Below, piece by piece: positions 28,261-39,465 of a stretch of 52,288 nt of DNA. The notes under the pieces are model-generated. The model saw only the letters and a list, made by a program, of their open reading frames with translations. It made no database searches and was not told the origin of the DNA. The DNA is from Orientia chuto str. Dubai (lineage in GTDB: Bacteria > Pseudomonadota > Alphaproteobacteria > Rickettsiales > Rickettsiaceae): positions 1-52,288 of the forward strand of contig NZ_LANP01000004.1 of NCBI RefSeq assembly GCF_000964595.1, read 5' to 3'. Position 1 is the stretch's first letter, and each line of letters starts with the position of its first letter. Both the position numbers and the translations under genes were made by a program.

Positions 28261-28509
28261 AAAATAGTGATATATAAGAGTGTAGTAATACTTCCCGCTT
28301 AATGACTTTATAAAAACCTCCGCTGTTTGTGTTTGAATTGTTCTGAAAGCTAGTCGCTTCTAGTGCACAAGCTGTTGTCTTCATAAGCTTATACTATACA
28401 CTAGCTTTCTCTATTTCATAATCTTTTGTAACTTATATTACTAATATATTTTTAACATACAATGTCTTTGATATGCCTTAGTTAATAAACACACATGCAA
28501 TATAAGTAT

Positions 28510-29100
28510 TTATGCTTCTCTTGAGCGTGAATATCTTTTTTGCCAGTTATCAAAGTAAATTTTAGCAACATCATTATTCTGAATAATAACAACATTTTCA
28601 GCATTACTTTTATCAGCTGCTTCTGTAAAATTAAAAGAGCCAGTAATTACTTTATTATCATCAATAATCATTACTTTATTATGTGCAATTCCAGGTACAG
28701 TATCAATTCTAACATCAATACCAGATTGCTTTAACAATTTAATTTTAGAATATTTTCCGCTAAGATTACTTTTGTCTAGTATCACAAATACTTTTACGCC
28801 ACGTTCTTTCGCTTTTACTATTTCATTTGCTATACTAGCAGATGTAAATCCATAAGCTTGTATATATATACTGCTATTGGCACTAGCAATTTCTTTAGTT
28901 ATTAGAGTAGCACATCCAGAAGATGAAGGTGTAAAACAAATATCTAAATTAGCCTCTTTACTAATTACAGTCTGATGCCTCGGTTCTAAGTCTGAATATT
29001 TAATACCAGCTACAGCACCAATTGTAAGATTAACAAGCATGACTGCTAGAGTCTGGCCTTTAATAAATTTAGATTTTCTTGATATGTTAGTATTTGTCAT
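28510..29100 (-). CDS. pld: Phospholipase D-family protein (Pld)
   Basis: A 196-aa secreted or membrane-anchored HKD-family enzyme. An N-terminal hydrophobic segment (about 17-32) acts as signal or anchor. The single HKD motif is IAHNKVMIIDD with His140, Lys142 and Asp147, followed by TGSFNFTEAADKSNAENV. This is the small Nuc/Pld type known from Rickettsia, which acts as a dimer. Rickettsial Pld is linked to escape from the phagosome. Activity here may be phospholipase or nuclease. IS6 debris lies on both sides. Confidence 0.9.
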   Translation of the reverse strand: MTNTNISRKSKFIKGQTLAVMLVNLTIGAVAGIKYSDLEPRHQTVISKEANLDICFTPSSSGCATLITKEIASANSSIYIQAYGFTSASIANEIVKAKERGVKVFVILDKSNLSGKYSKIKLLKQSGIDVRIDTVPGIAHNKVMIIDDNKVITGSFNFTEAADKSNAENVVIIQNNDVAKIYFDNWQKRYSRSREA

Positions 29101-29879
29101 ATCTTATATTTCTTAAATAAAGTCAACATTTTAATATTAAATTAATATAAATACAACTATAAATTGCTTGATAGAGATATAGAATTAATAGGGGGTTTAA
29201 TATACGGTTCTATTGCATCTATTGTTCGTTATGTGATTATAGAGTGTAAGTATCTTAAAAACAATATTTATGCTATTTACTATATTTCCAAGATACTTGG
29301 AGTATTTGAAAGGATTTTGCTCATCACCTAAATAATAATATTAGAAGTGCAGATTTTCGTTAAATTATAGATAATTTAGAAGAAATAGCAAGTATAGCTA
29401 AAATAGATTATGCAACTTTTTTTCTCCTTTGGTTAGTTAAGAAATGTTAGAAAGCGATTAGAAATAGCTGGAGAATAAACAAGATACATTAAATGGTAAA
29501 TTGTATTTATTTTATAAAAAAAAGAATTAAACTAATGCTTGGTTTTAAGAGTTTTCACTAGTACTAAGATTACTATTGCCTGTATAGAAATATTCGTATG
29601 ATCCAAAAAGGAAATAGTTAGAACTAATGATTATGTAGCTTACTTTCGAGAATTTTAAAATGCTAATGGCAGTATAACATCTAAAATCTCAGATTTTATG
29701 TAATAAATATGCTACACAGATATAAACAGATGTAATTACAAAGTTTATATATTCAAAGTGCTGTTTTCTAACTTTCTAATGTTTTACAGGTTTTTACTAA
29801 ACTTAATTTTAATATTTGTATTTATTATTTCTTATTTTGAATTAACATGAATAGATTAAGCTATACACATCGTGGTTTA
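29101..29879. other. Gene-free region with IS6 debris
   Basis: About 780 bases. The central 540 (29206-29744) are an IS6 element with an internal deletion. The remainder beside yraN is AT-rich with no signal I can name. Confidence 0.6.
29206..29744 (+). mobile_element. IS6-family element, copy C, internally deleted
   Basis: The plus strand carries both ends of the element. The left edge is GGTTCTATTGCATCT, an IS6-type terminal repeat; the right edge, read in reverse, is CTTTGTAATTACATCTG. Coding pieces in order are YLKGFCSSPK, NLEEIASIAKIDYATF, AIRNSWRIN and LMLGFKSFH-type text near 29540, then the C-terminus. The body of the DDE domain is gone and stops interrupt it. This is the most complete copy in the window. 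Confidence 0.68.
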
Positions 29880-30218
29880 CTACCAGGCATTCTCAATAAT
29901 TAATGGAAATTGCATAGGCCTTACTATTGCTAAATCAAATCTAACGTTAAAATTACTATATTGCTTATTGTGGTAAAGATACAGCTCAGCTGCTTTTCTA
30001 ATTCTAGCTATTTGATTATGACTACATATAGTATCATCAAAATTTGATCTACGGGCTTTAACTTCAATAAAAATAATAATTTGACCTTTAGTACATATAA
30101 TATCAATTTCCCCAGCGCTGTTACGCATTCTATGAGCTATTAAACAGTATAACCTTATACAGTACCTAGCAATTATTAACCATTCAGCTAATATTCCTAG
30201 ATTGTAACAACTTATCAT
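29880..30218 (-). CDS. YraN family (UPF0102) protein
   Basis: A 112-aa protein of the YraN/UPF0102 family, which has an endonuclease-like fold. The marks are AEWLIIARYC (residues 11-20), RNSAGEIDIICTKGQIIIFIEVKAR with the acidic GEID and EVK residues, and a KAAELYL helix. Its role is not settled in the family; a link to Holliday-junction-like or RNA repair has been suggested. In many bacteria it lies next to rsmI, but here rsmI is 9 kb away. Confidence 0.87.
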   Translation of the reverse strand: MISCYNLGILAEWLIIARYCIRLYCLIAHRMRNSAGEIDIICTKGQIIIFIEVKARRSNFDDTICSHNQIARIRKAAELYLYHNKQYSNFNVRFDLAIVRPMQFPLIIENAW

Positions 30219-30273
30219 TAACGTCCTTTTAAACTGCTAGCACTTTTTATACACGATAATATAGCTAAAAACT

Positions 30274-31575
30274 TTAATTTTTATTGTTAAAATTTAATTG
30301 ATTATCATACTCCTTAACCCAGTGATATGTAAAATACATTACTAATAAAAAAACTGTTGAAGTAGCCATAATATAAAATGCTGGTGCAATATGTCCAAGT
30401 GTTGAACCATAATTGTTTTTTATTGTTCCAGCTAACCAAGTTGTAATTGTTGGAGCAGTACCGCCAAATATTGCATTACCTAAGTTAAAACTAAATGCTA
30501 TACCAGTGAATCTTTGCTCAGGAGTGAATAATGAAATTATAAAGATATAAGATACTCCTGAAACTCCACCTGCAAGCATGCCAAGACCTGTTAATCCTAA
30601 AAGCTGATGCCAGATAATATCTGAAGACATAAGAGAAAAAACTACAGCCGCCATAATTACTGTAGCAGCAACGGAGTATATCATCATTTTAGTTCGTCCT
30701 AAAAAATCAGAAATAGCCCCAGATATTGGCATACAAATCATTAAAATACAAGATGTATAAAATAAGTAATATAAAGCACTGCTATTATTAAAATGTAATA
30801 TGGTTTTATAAAAAACATTAACACTCTTTACAAGATATACAATACTACTTGTTACTCCTCCAACACAGAAAGTTATTAACATTTTATGCTTTGCAGTTCT
30901 AATAACATCAACTAGTGGATATTTTAATAAATTCCTCTTTTTGACTAACGCTAAAAACACTGGAGTTTCAGCTACTTTAATCCGTACATATAGCCCTATT
31001 AATCCAAGAAAACCACCTAGTAAAAATGCTATTCTCCAAGCATCTTTAATATCAAAATAATAATTTTCAACTATTATACCAACAATAGTAGCTAACAGCA
31101 TCCCTGCAGTATTAGATCCATGTACCAATCCTGTAACTAATCCTGGTTTTAGATTATGTTGGTGTTCTAAAACAAAAATAGCAGTTCCTGCTCCCTCACC
31201 ACTTAAGCACAGTCCTTGTGTTAACCGCAATAATGCTAATGTAAGTGGAGCTAAGTAACCAATCTGGTTAAAAGTTGGAATTAATCCTATCAAAAAGGTA
31301 GGAATGGTCATGCCTAACATTGATATAACTAAAGATATTTTTCTGCCATACTTATCTCCAATATAACCAAAAAATATTCCACCTACAGGCCTTGCTAGGA
31401 AGCCTACAGCAAACAATGATAAAGCAGATATTACTTGTACAAACTCAGAACTTTTTGGAAAAAACGCTTGTCCCAATTGTAATACAAAAATTGTATATAA
31501 TGTGTAGTCAAAATACTCTAATATATTTCCAAATATTGCTGCAAGAAAAACAAATTTGTACTTATTTTTACACAT
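30274..31575 (-). CDS. MFS transporter, ProP-like
   Basis: A 433-aa major facilitator with about 12 membrane helices. The loop 2-3 motif GYIGDKYGRKISLV and the ProP/metabolite-H+ symporter start IFGNILEYFDYTLYTIF (with Glu and Asp in helix 1) put it in the proline/betaine/organic acid group. Rickettsiales carry several ProP-like paralogues that take up host metabolites. The true substrate cannot be read from the sequence. It stands alone, 55 bases upstream of yraN on the same strand. Confidence 0.88.
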   Translation of the reverse strand: MCKNKYKFVFLAAIFGNILEYFDYTLYTIFVLQLGQAFFPKSSEFVQVISALSLFAVGFLARPVGGIFFGYIGDKYGRKISLVISMLGMTIPTFLIGLIPTFNQIGYLAPLTLALLRLTQGLCLSGEGAGTAIFVLEHQHNLKPGLVTGLVHGSNTAGMLLATIVGIIVENYYFDIKDAWRIAFLLGGFLGLIGLYVRIKVAETPVFLALVKKRNLLKYPLVDVIRTAKHKMLITFCVGGVTSSIVYLVKSVNVFYKTILHFNNSSALYYLFYTSCILMICMPISGAISDFLGRTKMMIYSVAATVIMAAVVFSLMSSDIIWHQLLGLTGLGMLAGGVSGVSYIFIISLFTPEQRFTGIAFSFNLGNAIFGGTAPTITTWLAGTIKNNYGSTLGHIAPAFYIMATSTVFLLVMYFTYHWVKEYDNQLNFNNKN

Positions 31576-31840
31576 AAAATTCTGGCCTAATTGTTAAATT
31601 ATTATTTGTTAATGCTAAAAGTGCTGGAGAGTAATTCTTGATATTTCTGTAGAATAAATGATGCATTGATACTTAGAAAGCTAAATTTTGTTCCAATTTG
31701 AGTAAATTATAACAAAATAAAATTATGTAAATTCTCATTTATTTGTAAAATAAGTGTATATGCATTTTGGCATAATATATCTGATTGTCAAGTATTAACG
31801 ATATATCTCTATTTTATTATAAGCTATGTTAATATTAGTA

Positions 31841-32686
31841 CTATAATCTTACTCTTACAAACTCAACTCTATTTAAATTAGAACATAAAGTTAAGATAAT
31901 ATTTTTGTTATTTATAGCAGATACTTTAGCTACTGCAATTCCATAAGGATAATATTGTCCATCTCCTGACGTTACAAATATTTCTTCAGGCTGAACCTGG
32001 GCATTTTCATTTAGATATGATAGTGTTACAGCATAGTTATCACTACCTCTACCAACAATAATAGCTCTTTCCTGAGAAATAGATGATATTACTGGTATTT
32101 TTGAATTTGAATCAGCTAAAAGCAAAACTTTAGAGTAATTATCACTTACTTCAATAATTCGTCCAATTAACCCATAATTATCATATACAATATTATTTTT
32201 CTTCACACCTTGATGTAGTCCTGCTGATATAATTCCTAGTTTGTTATACTCAGTTGAGTTAATTGCTAATAACCTAGCAGTAATTGAATTACTAAGCTCT
32301 TCTTCACGAAAGTTAATGAAATGTTTTAATCTTTGATTTTCAGCTATTGATATAGCGAGTTTTTGCTCAACATCTTGTAAATAAGATATTCTTAAGTTTA
32401 ATTCAGCATTATCCAATTGTAATTGATTAAGAGATTTATAATACTGCGCAATATTAGTGTATTTATTACTAATAAAATTTAGAACTGATAAAGAAGTTTC
32501 AAGTATTTGACCTGTATTTTCTAGTATAATAGACTTGATACGCTGAGTGTTAGAAAAACAGACTATAAATATAGATGCAACAAGTATAAAAACAACTGTA
32601 ATTAAACGAAATTTAGTTAATATAGTTAATAAATATTTTATTATATTTTTGCTCTGATACTTATAGCGATTTTCTAAAAGAGCCAT
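31841..32686 (-). CDS. mreC: Rod shape-determining protein MreC
   Basis: A 281-aa bitopic inner-membrane protein that joins the cytoplasmic MreB to the wall synthesis machinery. One membrane helix (about 31-48) is followed by a coiled coil (about 80-115, YKSLNQLQLDNAELNLRISY), then the beta-rich MreC domain with GVKKNNIVYDNYGLIGRI and QERAIIVGRG. Complete. It follows mreB after 6 bases on the same strand. Confidence 0.92.
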   Translation of the reverse strand: MALLENRYKYQSKNIIKYLLTILTKFRLITVVFILVASIFIVCFSNTQRIKSIILENTGQILETSLSVLNFISNKYTNIAQYYKSLNQLQLDNAELNLRISYLQDVEQKLAISIAENQRLKHFINFREEELSNSITARLLAINSTEYNKLGIISAGLHQGVKKNNIVYDNYGLIGRIIEVSDNYSKVLLLADSNSKIPVISSISQERAIIVGRGSDNYAVTLSYLNENAQVQPEEIFVTSGDGQYYPYGIAVAKVSAINNKNIILTLCSNLNRVEFVRVRL

Positions 32687-32692
32687 AAAAAA

Positions 32693-33759
<1,067 letters not shown>

Positions 33760-33828
33760 AATCCACAATAGAATAAAATTATAACTCAACACATAAATAT
33801 AGCTGTCCTTGTTTGGAAGTAAATGTAA

Positions 33829-33859
33829 AATATTAATTATTCAAGAATTAATTAATATT
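33829..33859. terminator. AT-only inverted repeat between secF and mreB
   Basis: AATATTAATTA and its exact complement TAATTAATATT enclose a 9-base loop. It lies 3' of secF and 5' of mreB (both minus strand), and a short T-run follows on the minus strand. It could end the secF transcript, but an AT-only stem is weak, and by chance such repeats are common at this base composition. Confidence 0.25.
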
Positions 33860-33934
33860 TTATAATAGCGTTATAGTTCTATTCTTTATAAGAATGATAA
33901 TATCAATTACTCTATAAATACAAAAAATGATATA

Positions 33935-34870
33935 TTAGTTGTATAGTTTATTACTTTTTTTTGTGGGGGAATCCAATAACATCAATATTGGAGCTGAAAT
34001 AAATATTGAGGAATATGTACCTATGATAATACCGATAAATACCAGAATACTAAAACCTCTAATAGCAATTCCGCCAAAGAATATTAATGCTAAATTTGCT
34101 AATAGAGTTGTAAGTACTGTTAGTATAGTTCTTGATAATGTAGCACTAATACTAATATTGATTATATTTTCGATAGGTTTGCTAGAGAGATTGGTTTTAT
34201 TCATATTTTCTCTAATACGATCATAGATAATAACTGAATCATTTACTGAATAACCAATAACTGTTAGTAAAGCTGCAACACTACTTAAATCAAATTCAAG
34301 ACCACTAATGCTCATAAAACCCATAGATAATATAGCATCATGCATAATAGCAATTAATATACCTATACTAAATTTCCATTTAAAGCGAACCCATATATAT
34401 ATAGCAATTCCAACAAGAGCTAGAGTTAAGGCTTTAATACTAGATTTAATTAAATAGTTACTAACTTGTGGTCCAATAAAACTAGTTTTTCTTAATTCCA
34501 CTTTACAATTAAGTTTTGTTTCAAGAATACTTTTTATTTGGTTGGTTATTAGTTCAATGTCATTATTTTGAGAGTTATTTGGTATTTTTATTGCAAAAAC
34601 ATCGTCAGCTCCAAAGTTATGTATTGATAATTTTCCAAAAGAAGTATCATTTAAAGCTGTTCGAATCAAGCTTAGCTGGGTAAAAGGGGATATTTTGATC
34701 TCTAAATTTATTCCACCAACAAAGCTTGCACCAAGGTTAAGCTTAAAAATTAACAGACTAACTATACTAAATATAACTAGTAAACCTGAAACTAAGTAGT
34801 TTACTTTTCTTAGTCCAACAAAGTCTATTGTTAATTTATTAATTATTGATTCTAGTGTCAGAATTTGCAT
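33935..34870 (-). CDS. secF: Protein translocase subunit SecF
   Basis: Inner-membrane subunit of SecDF, which uses the proton gradient to help export. Six membrane segments. Marks are INKLTIDFVGLRK at the start, LNLGASFVGGINLEI (first periplasmic motif), and GYSVNDSVIIYDRIRENM (motif with Asp/Arg). The ATG at 34870 is chosen over that at 34939 because GGAG lies just upstream (GGAGTTAAAATG) and it gives the usual family length of about 310 residues. The upstream ATG adds 23 residues not seen in the family. secD is not adjacent. Confidence 0.93.
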   Translation of the reverse strand: MQILTLESIINKLTIDFVGLRKVNYLVSGLLVIFSIVSLLIFKLNLGASFVGGINLEIKISPFTQLSLIRTALNDTSFGKLSIHNFGADDVFAIKIPNNSQNNDIELITNQIKSILETKLNCKVELRKTSFIGPQVSNYLIKSSIKALTLALVGIAIYIWVRFKWKFSIGILIAIMHDAILSMGFMSISGLEFDLSSVAALLTVIGYSVNDSVIIYDRIRENMNKTNLSSKPIENIINISISATLSRTILTVLTTLLANLALIFFGGIAIRGFSILVFIGIIIGTYSSIFISAPILMLLDSPTKKSNKLYN

Positions 34871-34941
34871 TTTAACTCCAAAATATATTATCTGTTTAAA
34901 ATATTCTCTAACATAGCAGTTTATATTAATTTTAGTCAATA

Positions 34942-37602
34942 CTAACAGGTTGTTTCTTCTAATGAGGCTATGTTTTTAATTTTATAAATCATATTTAATG
35001 CTTCTTTAGGAGTTAATTGATCAGGATTGAGTTGTTTTATGATTTCTATTGTTTTAATAGGATAAGCAGGTGGTAATGTTGTATTATTTTGTATAGTATC
35101 GCTCTTAAATTGACTAATATCAGCCTTATTATGTTCAAGCTCAAGTAATATTTCTTTAGCTCTTTTAAGAACTATTTGAGGTAAACCAGCAAGCTCAGCA
35201 ACATGGATTCCGTATGATTTATTTGCTGCTCCTTCAATAATTTTATATAAAAAGGATAATTTACCATCTGAATCATGAATTTTTACAGTAAAATTTTTTA
35301 GCGACGGTAATTTTGAAGCTAGATCTACTAATTCATGATAGTGAGTAGCAAACAAACATCTGCAGCTAATATTGTTATGAATATACTCAAGACAAGACCA
35401 TGCAATTGATATGCCATCATAAGTAGAAGTGCCACGACCAATTTCATCTAATATTACAAGCGACCTAAATGTAGACTGAGCTAAAATCACAGATGTTTCT
35501 ACCATTTCAACCATAAAAGTTGATTGTCCACTGGCAAGATCATCAGCTGCTCCAATACGACTAAATAATTTATCAACTACTCCGATTTGAGCTGACTGAG
35601 CCGGAACATAGCAACCTATCTGAGCAAGTATTACAATTATTGCATTTTGACGTAAAAATGTACTTTTGCCAGCCATATTTGGACCAGTAATTAACCATAT
35701 TCTCTGATTATTTTGTAAATTGCAGTCATTATTAATGAAATTTTCATGCTTTTTCGTTATTAATTTTTCAATTACAGAATGTCGACCAGCGACAATATTA
35801 AAAGCTAAATCATTTGTAATCTCCGGTCTGCAGTAATTATATTCATGTGATATATATGCAAAATTACAAAATACATCTATTAAGCTAATGCTCTTTGCTA
35901 AATTGTTTAATTTTTTAGATTTTAAAGATATAGCCTTACATAGCTCGACTAAAATCTCTTGTTCGAGAGCTATAATCATACCATTTGCATTAAGCATTTC
36001 AGCTTCTAAATTCTGTAATTCATTAGTAGTAAATCGAACAGCAGTAGTAGTAGTTTGCTTATATATAAACTTGTGATCAGTAATTTTATGAGCATTTTTA
36101 CTACTAACTTCAATAAATAACCCTAAAACATTGTTACGGCAGATTTTTAATGTATCAACTAATGTTTCCTGACGATATTGTAACTTTAATTGTTCAATAA
36201 AGTTCGAGCTATTATGAACTAAATGGCGTAGTTCAGCTAATTTAGCATTGTAACTACTTTTTATAAATCCACCATCATTAGTACTATTAGGTAGGTCAGT
36301 TAATAAAGCTGAGTCTAGTAGATTATATAATTCATTATCTCCAAATAATGGATTATAAATTTTCTCTAGATATTTAGGAATATTTTGATCTAAAACTTTT
36401 GCTAGTTCTTCTTTAATGTTTAATGCTAATTTTAAAGATATTTTGATGCATTCTAGGTCTTTAGGTAATGCTTTTGCTATTAATATTCTACTTAGTGCCC
36501 GTTCTATATCTGGTGCTGACTTAATAATCTGTCTTAAATTTTCAACTAGCTGTAAGTTTTGATAAAAAAAATCTGTTACCTGTAATCTTGAATTAATTGA
36601 GTTAACATTTGCTAAAGGAGTCGAAAGAAATTTGTATAACAACCTGCCCCCTTGATTTGTTACTGTAGCATCGATTACTGACAATAAGCTACCTTTAAAA
36701 TTTCCATTTAGAGCAGATGTTAGCTCTAAATTTTTCCTTGCTGAAGCATCAATTAGCATAAAATTTTCATGACTAACTATTTGTGGAAATGGTAACTTAG
36801 ATTTACTATGCTTTTGTATAATATTAAGATACTCAAGAATAGCTCCCACTGTTGATACTTGAGCATTATTAAGACTACCTATAGAGTCAATTGTAATAAT
36901 TTCATAATAATTTTGAATTATTCTTTGGGCTTTATTGAATGAAAAATAACTTTCTACTTGATATACTATTTTTTGTTTATAATTATCAAATAAAGCTAAT
37001 AAACTTGAATTATGTTGTATAGACTCTGATAAAATTATTTCTTTAGGATTAATTCTTGATAATTCACTAGTTAAATGATGTATTGCAACATCAATAACTA
37101 TAAATTCTACAGTGCTAACATCACAATAACATATAGATGCTGTATCTTTATGGATGACAATTGCAGCTAAATAATTAGGAGCATTAGCTTTGATTAAATT
37201 TTCTTCAGTTATAGTACCAGCAGTAATAATTCTTACTACATCTCTTTTTACTACAGCCTTGTATCCATCTCTTTTTTTTGCTTCTTCTGGTGATTCTAGC
37301 TGCTCACATAATGCAACTTTATATTCTTGTTCAACTAACCTTGGTAAGTAAGACTCTAGAGCATGATGTGGTATTCCACACATCGGTAAATCTTGACCAG
37401 CATGTTTTCCTTTTTTAGCTAAAGCAAGCCCCAATAATTTACTTACAGTAATAGCATCATCAAAAAACAATTCATAAAAATCACCTACACGAAATAAAAG
37501 AATACAGTACTGATGTAAAAATTTTATATCAAGATATTGCTGCAGCATTGGTGTTGCTTGACAATATTGATACTTATTTCTAAAATCTTCTCTAGTAAGC
37601 AT
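34942..37602 (-). CDS. mutS: DNA mismatch repair protein MutS
   Basis: MutS finds mismatches. The 886-aa protein is full length. The mismatch-binding Phe-X-Glu motif is Phe42-Tyr43-Glu44 in RVGDFYELFFDD. The Walker A is GPNMAGKST, Walker B ILDEIGRGTST, then the FATHYHEL motif. The C-terminus has the helix-turn-helix and the end (LNPDQLTPKEALNMIYKIK) that holds the dimer. It ends a few bases from secF and starts 16 bases from the end of the tlc gene, all on the minus strand. Confidence 0.97.
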   Translation of the reverse strand: MLTREDFRNKYQYCQATPMLQQYLDIKFLHQYCILLFRVGDFYELFFDDAITVSKLLGLALAKKGKHAGQDLPMCGIPHHALESYLPRLVEQEYKVALCEQLESPEEAKKRDGYKAVVKRDVVRIITAGTITEENLIKANAPNYLAAIVIHKDTASICYCDVSTVEFIVIDVAIHHLTSELSRINPKEIILSESIQHNSSLLALFDNYKQKIVYQVESYFSFNKAQRIIQNYYEIITIDSIGSLNNAQVSTVGAILEYLNIIQKHSKSKLPFPQIVSHENFMLIDASARKNLELTSALNGNFKGSLLSVIDATVTNQGGRLLYKFLSTPLANVNSINSRLQVTDFFYQNLQLVENLRQIIKSAPDIERALSRILIAKALPKDLECIKISLKLALNIKEELAKVLDQNIPKYLEKIYNPLFGDNELYNLLDSALLTDLPNSTNDGGFIKSSYNAKLAELRHLVHNSSNFIEQLKLQYRQETLVDTLKICRNNVLGLFIEVSSKNAHKITDHKFIYKQTTTTAVRFTTNELQNLEAEMLNANGMIIALEQEILVELCKAISLKSKKLNNLAKSISLIDVFCNFAYISHEYNYCRPEITNDLAFNIVAGRHSVIEKLITKKHENFINNDCNLQNNQRIWLITGPNMAGKSTFLRQNAIIVILAQIGCYVPAQSAQIGVVDKLFSRIGAADDLASGQSTFMVEMVETSVILAQSTFRSLVILDEIGRGTSTYDGISIAWSCLEYIHNNISCRCLFATHYHELVDLASKLPSLKNFTVKIHDSDGKLSFLYKIIEGAANKSYGIHVAELAGLPQIVLKRAKEILLELEHNKADISQFKSDTIQNNTTLPPAYPIKTIEIIKQLNPDQLTPKEALNMIYKIKNIASLEETTC

Positions 37603-37618
37603 TAGCCAACAATAATTT

Positions 37619-39190
37619 TTAAATACGGTGTTTTTTCTTGTTATCAGATATTAATAAAGCAATATAATTTTTATGTAAAAACTTAACATTTAATATCCAA
37701 AATATACATACAATGATAAATAATATAGTTAAGAATATGATAATATCATCATATTTGATAAATGGCATAATTGAAAAAATTGAAAATTGCATAATGCTAC
37801 TAACTGCTTTGCCAATTTTTGCTCCAGCAACTTCAACTGCAGCCTTACCTTTAGTTTTTATTTCATCATCAAGAGGAATATAAGCCATTTCCTTAGTAGC
37901 ATCAAATATAGAATATTTTACTCCTTTAGCTAGGACATTTTGTATAGTTCCAATTAACACAATGATAGATAATGATGACACACAATGTATTATTGATTCA
38001 AGATAATTTTCTAATGCAATACTAAAAAAAAAACATGTTCCAACAACTAAAATTATTACCGGGGTAATAACTGCTCCATAATACCATCCTAAATAACGAA
38101 TTATACTACAACTTAAAAATGAACAGATTATTGAACTTATTCCAGTATAAATAAGTATTGTACCTTGGTATGTCATAAATTGTTCAGTAGTAGAATATAA
38201 TTCTTGAATTTTAGACATCCATACTCCTTCTATAATATTTATTACAACGCTATAAGAGATAATCATACAGCAAATTTGCCATAAATATCTAGATGACAAA
38301 ATCACTTTTATGCTTTCTTTAAGATTCATTTTAAAGCATTGATTTAAACTTGCTTTGTTGCTCATAAATGAATGTACTATGCGAGTTTCTATGAAGCGAT
38401 GTAATAATAATATGATAATAGTTGATAGAATAACAATTATCATTAGTGATTTTATCAGTATTTCATCTGTAGTTAATTCGCTACTAAACAATTTTATGAA
38501 AATATGGTTTTCTCTAGAAAAATAAACTACTATATTACCAGATAGCAGTAAATTTGATTGACCAAATAAAGTAAGAAAGGGGTAAAAATGTGTAGCTTCT
38601 TCAGTAGTAGTAATCTTATTAGCTAATTGCCAATAAAGTAATGAGAAAACTACAATAGGCCATAATTCTCCTATTATATAGAATAATACATCTCCCCAAT
38701 GTCCCCACATTTTTATAAACCATTTAAGGTGAGGAAATTGTAATGTATATAGTTCAATGGTTTCAGGATTTGGATAAAAAAATTTATGATTTGGTAAGAT
38801 AATAAAGCTATAGGTTACAAAAAATAAAAAAAAAGAAAAAACTATAATTCTAAACGCTTTTTCAGCTGTAACTGCATTACATAATTTTGAGTAGAAAAGA
38901 ATAAACAAAAAACCAACTGGCATTTCTCCCCAGAATTTTATAAAACTAATTGATTCTGCTCCGATTTGAGTTGTAACAATAGTATTTTTAATGGCTCTAA
39001 CAATATTTTGATTTAATAGAACAGCAAACATTAACAAAGCCATTAAAAAAAATTTCCTTAGCTCTGATGCTCTAATTGGCCATAATATTTGTCGTAGTTT
39101 GCTGTTGCATAGTTTTTGAAAATAAGAGAAGCCCGAATTATATTGCATATAAAACATGACATTTTTGAAGGCTATCAAGTGTTGTACCAA
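37619..39190 (-). CDS. tlc: ATP/ADP translocase (Tlc family)
   Basis: A 523-aa carrier with about 12 membrane helices that lets an intracellular bacterium import host ATP in exchange for ADP, or other nucleotides for some paralogues. Marks are the LWPIRASELRKFFLMALLMF start, NQNIVRAIKNTIVTTQIGAE (about 60-79), KMWGHWGDVLFYIIGELWP and FDATKEMAYIPLDDE-like text near residue 428. Rickettsiales have several Tlc paralogues with different nucleotides and I cannot tell which this is. Presence in this window strongly supports an obligate intracellular life. Confidence 0.93.
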   Translation of the reverse strand: MVQHLIAFKNVMFYMQYNSGFSYFQKLCNSKLRQILWPIRASELRKFFLMALLMFAVLLNQNIVRAIKNTIVTTQIGAESISFIKFWGEMPVGFLFILFYSKLCNAVTAEKAFRIIVFSFFLFFVTYSFIILPNHKFFYPNPETIELYTLQFPHLKWFIKMWGHWGDVLFYIIGELWPIVVFSLLYWQLANKITTTEEATHFYPFLTLFGQSNLLLSGNIVVYFSRENHIFIKLFSSELTTDEILIKSLMIIVILSTIIILLLHRFIETRIVHSFMSNKASLNQCFKMNLKESIKVILSSRYLWQICCMIISYSVVINIIEGVWMSKIQELYSTTEQFMTYQGTILIYTGISSIICSFLSCSIIRYLGWYYGAVITPVIILVVGTCFFFSIALENYLESIIHCVSSLSIIVLIGTIQNVLAKGVKYSIFDATKEMAYIPLDDEIKTKGKAAVEVAGAKIGKAVSSIMQFSIFSIMPFIKYDDIIIFLTILFIIVCIFWILNVKFLHKNYIALLISDNKKKHRI

Positions 39191-39253
39191 TTAATTTTTT
39201 AATGTATTGGCAGTATAACTGCATTTATTAATTGCATAATGAAAAATCTTTTT

Positions 39254-39330
39254 TGGTGCACCCGATTGGACTTGAACCAACAACCTTTGCCTTCGGAGGG
39301 CAATACTCTATCCAATTAAGCTACGAGTGC
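39254..39330 (-). tRNA. tRNA-Arg (CCG)
   Basis: A complete minus-strand cloverleaf: acceptor GCACTCG/CGGGTGC (one T-G pair), D loop AATTGGATA with the normal G18-G19, anticodon loop CTCCGAA (CCG), T loop TTCAAGT with normal C56. Discriminator A with encoded CCA at 39254-39256. It lies between tlc and rsmI. Confidence 0.96.
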
Positions 39331-39465
39331 TTGATTAAAACACTTGCCCTGATCAATAATTATTAACAATTTACTTGTGCTTTTTAATACCAAGTCCATT
39401 ATATTAATAAGCATCTTTTATTGCAACTAAAAATAATTGAACTAATTTCATATTCTTGTTTAAGT

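Larger units (their letters stand above)
27308..28509. other. Gene-free region with IS6 debris
   Basis: About 1.2 kb without an intact gene. Two IS6 pieces in opposite orientation occupy 27720-27980 and 28040-28260. The first 400 bases beside nrdA are AT-rich and probably hold its promoter. The last 250 bases before the Pld gene show nothing I can name. Confidence 0.6.
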
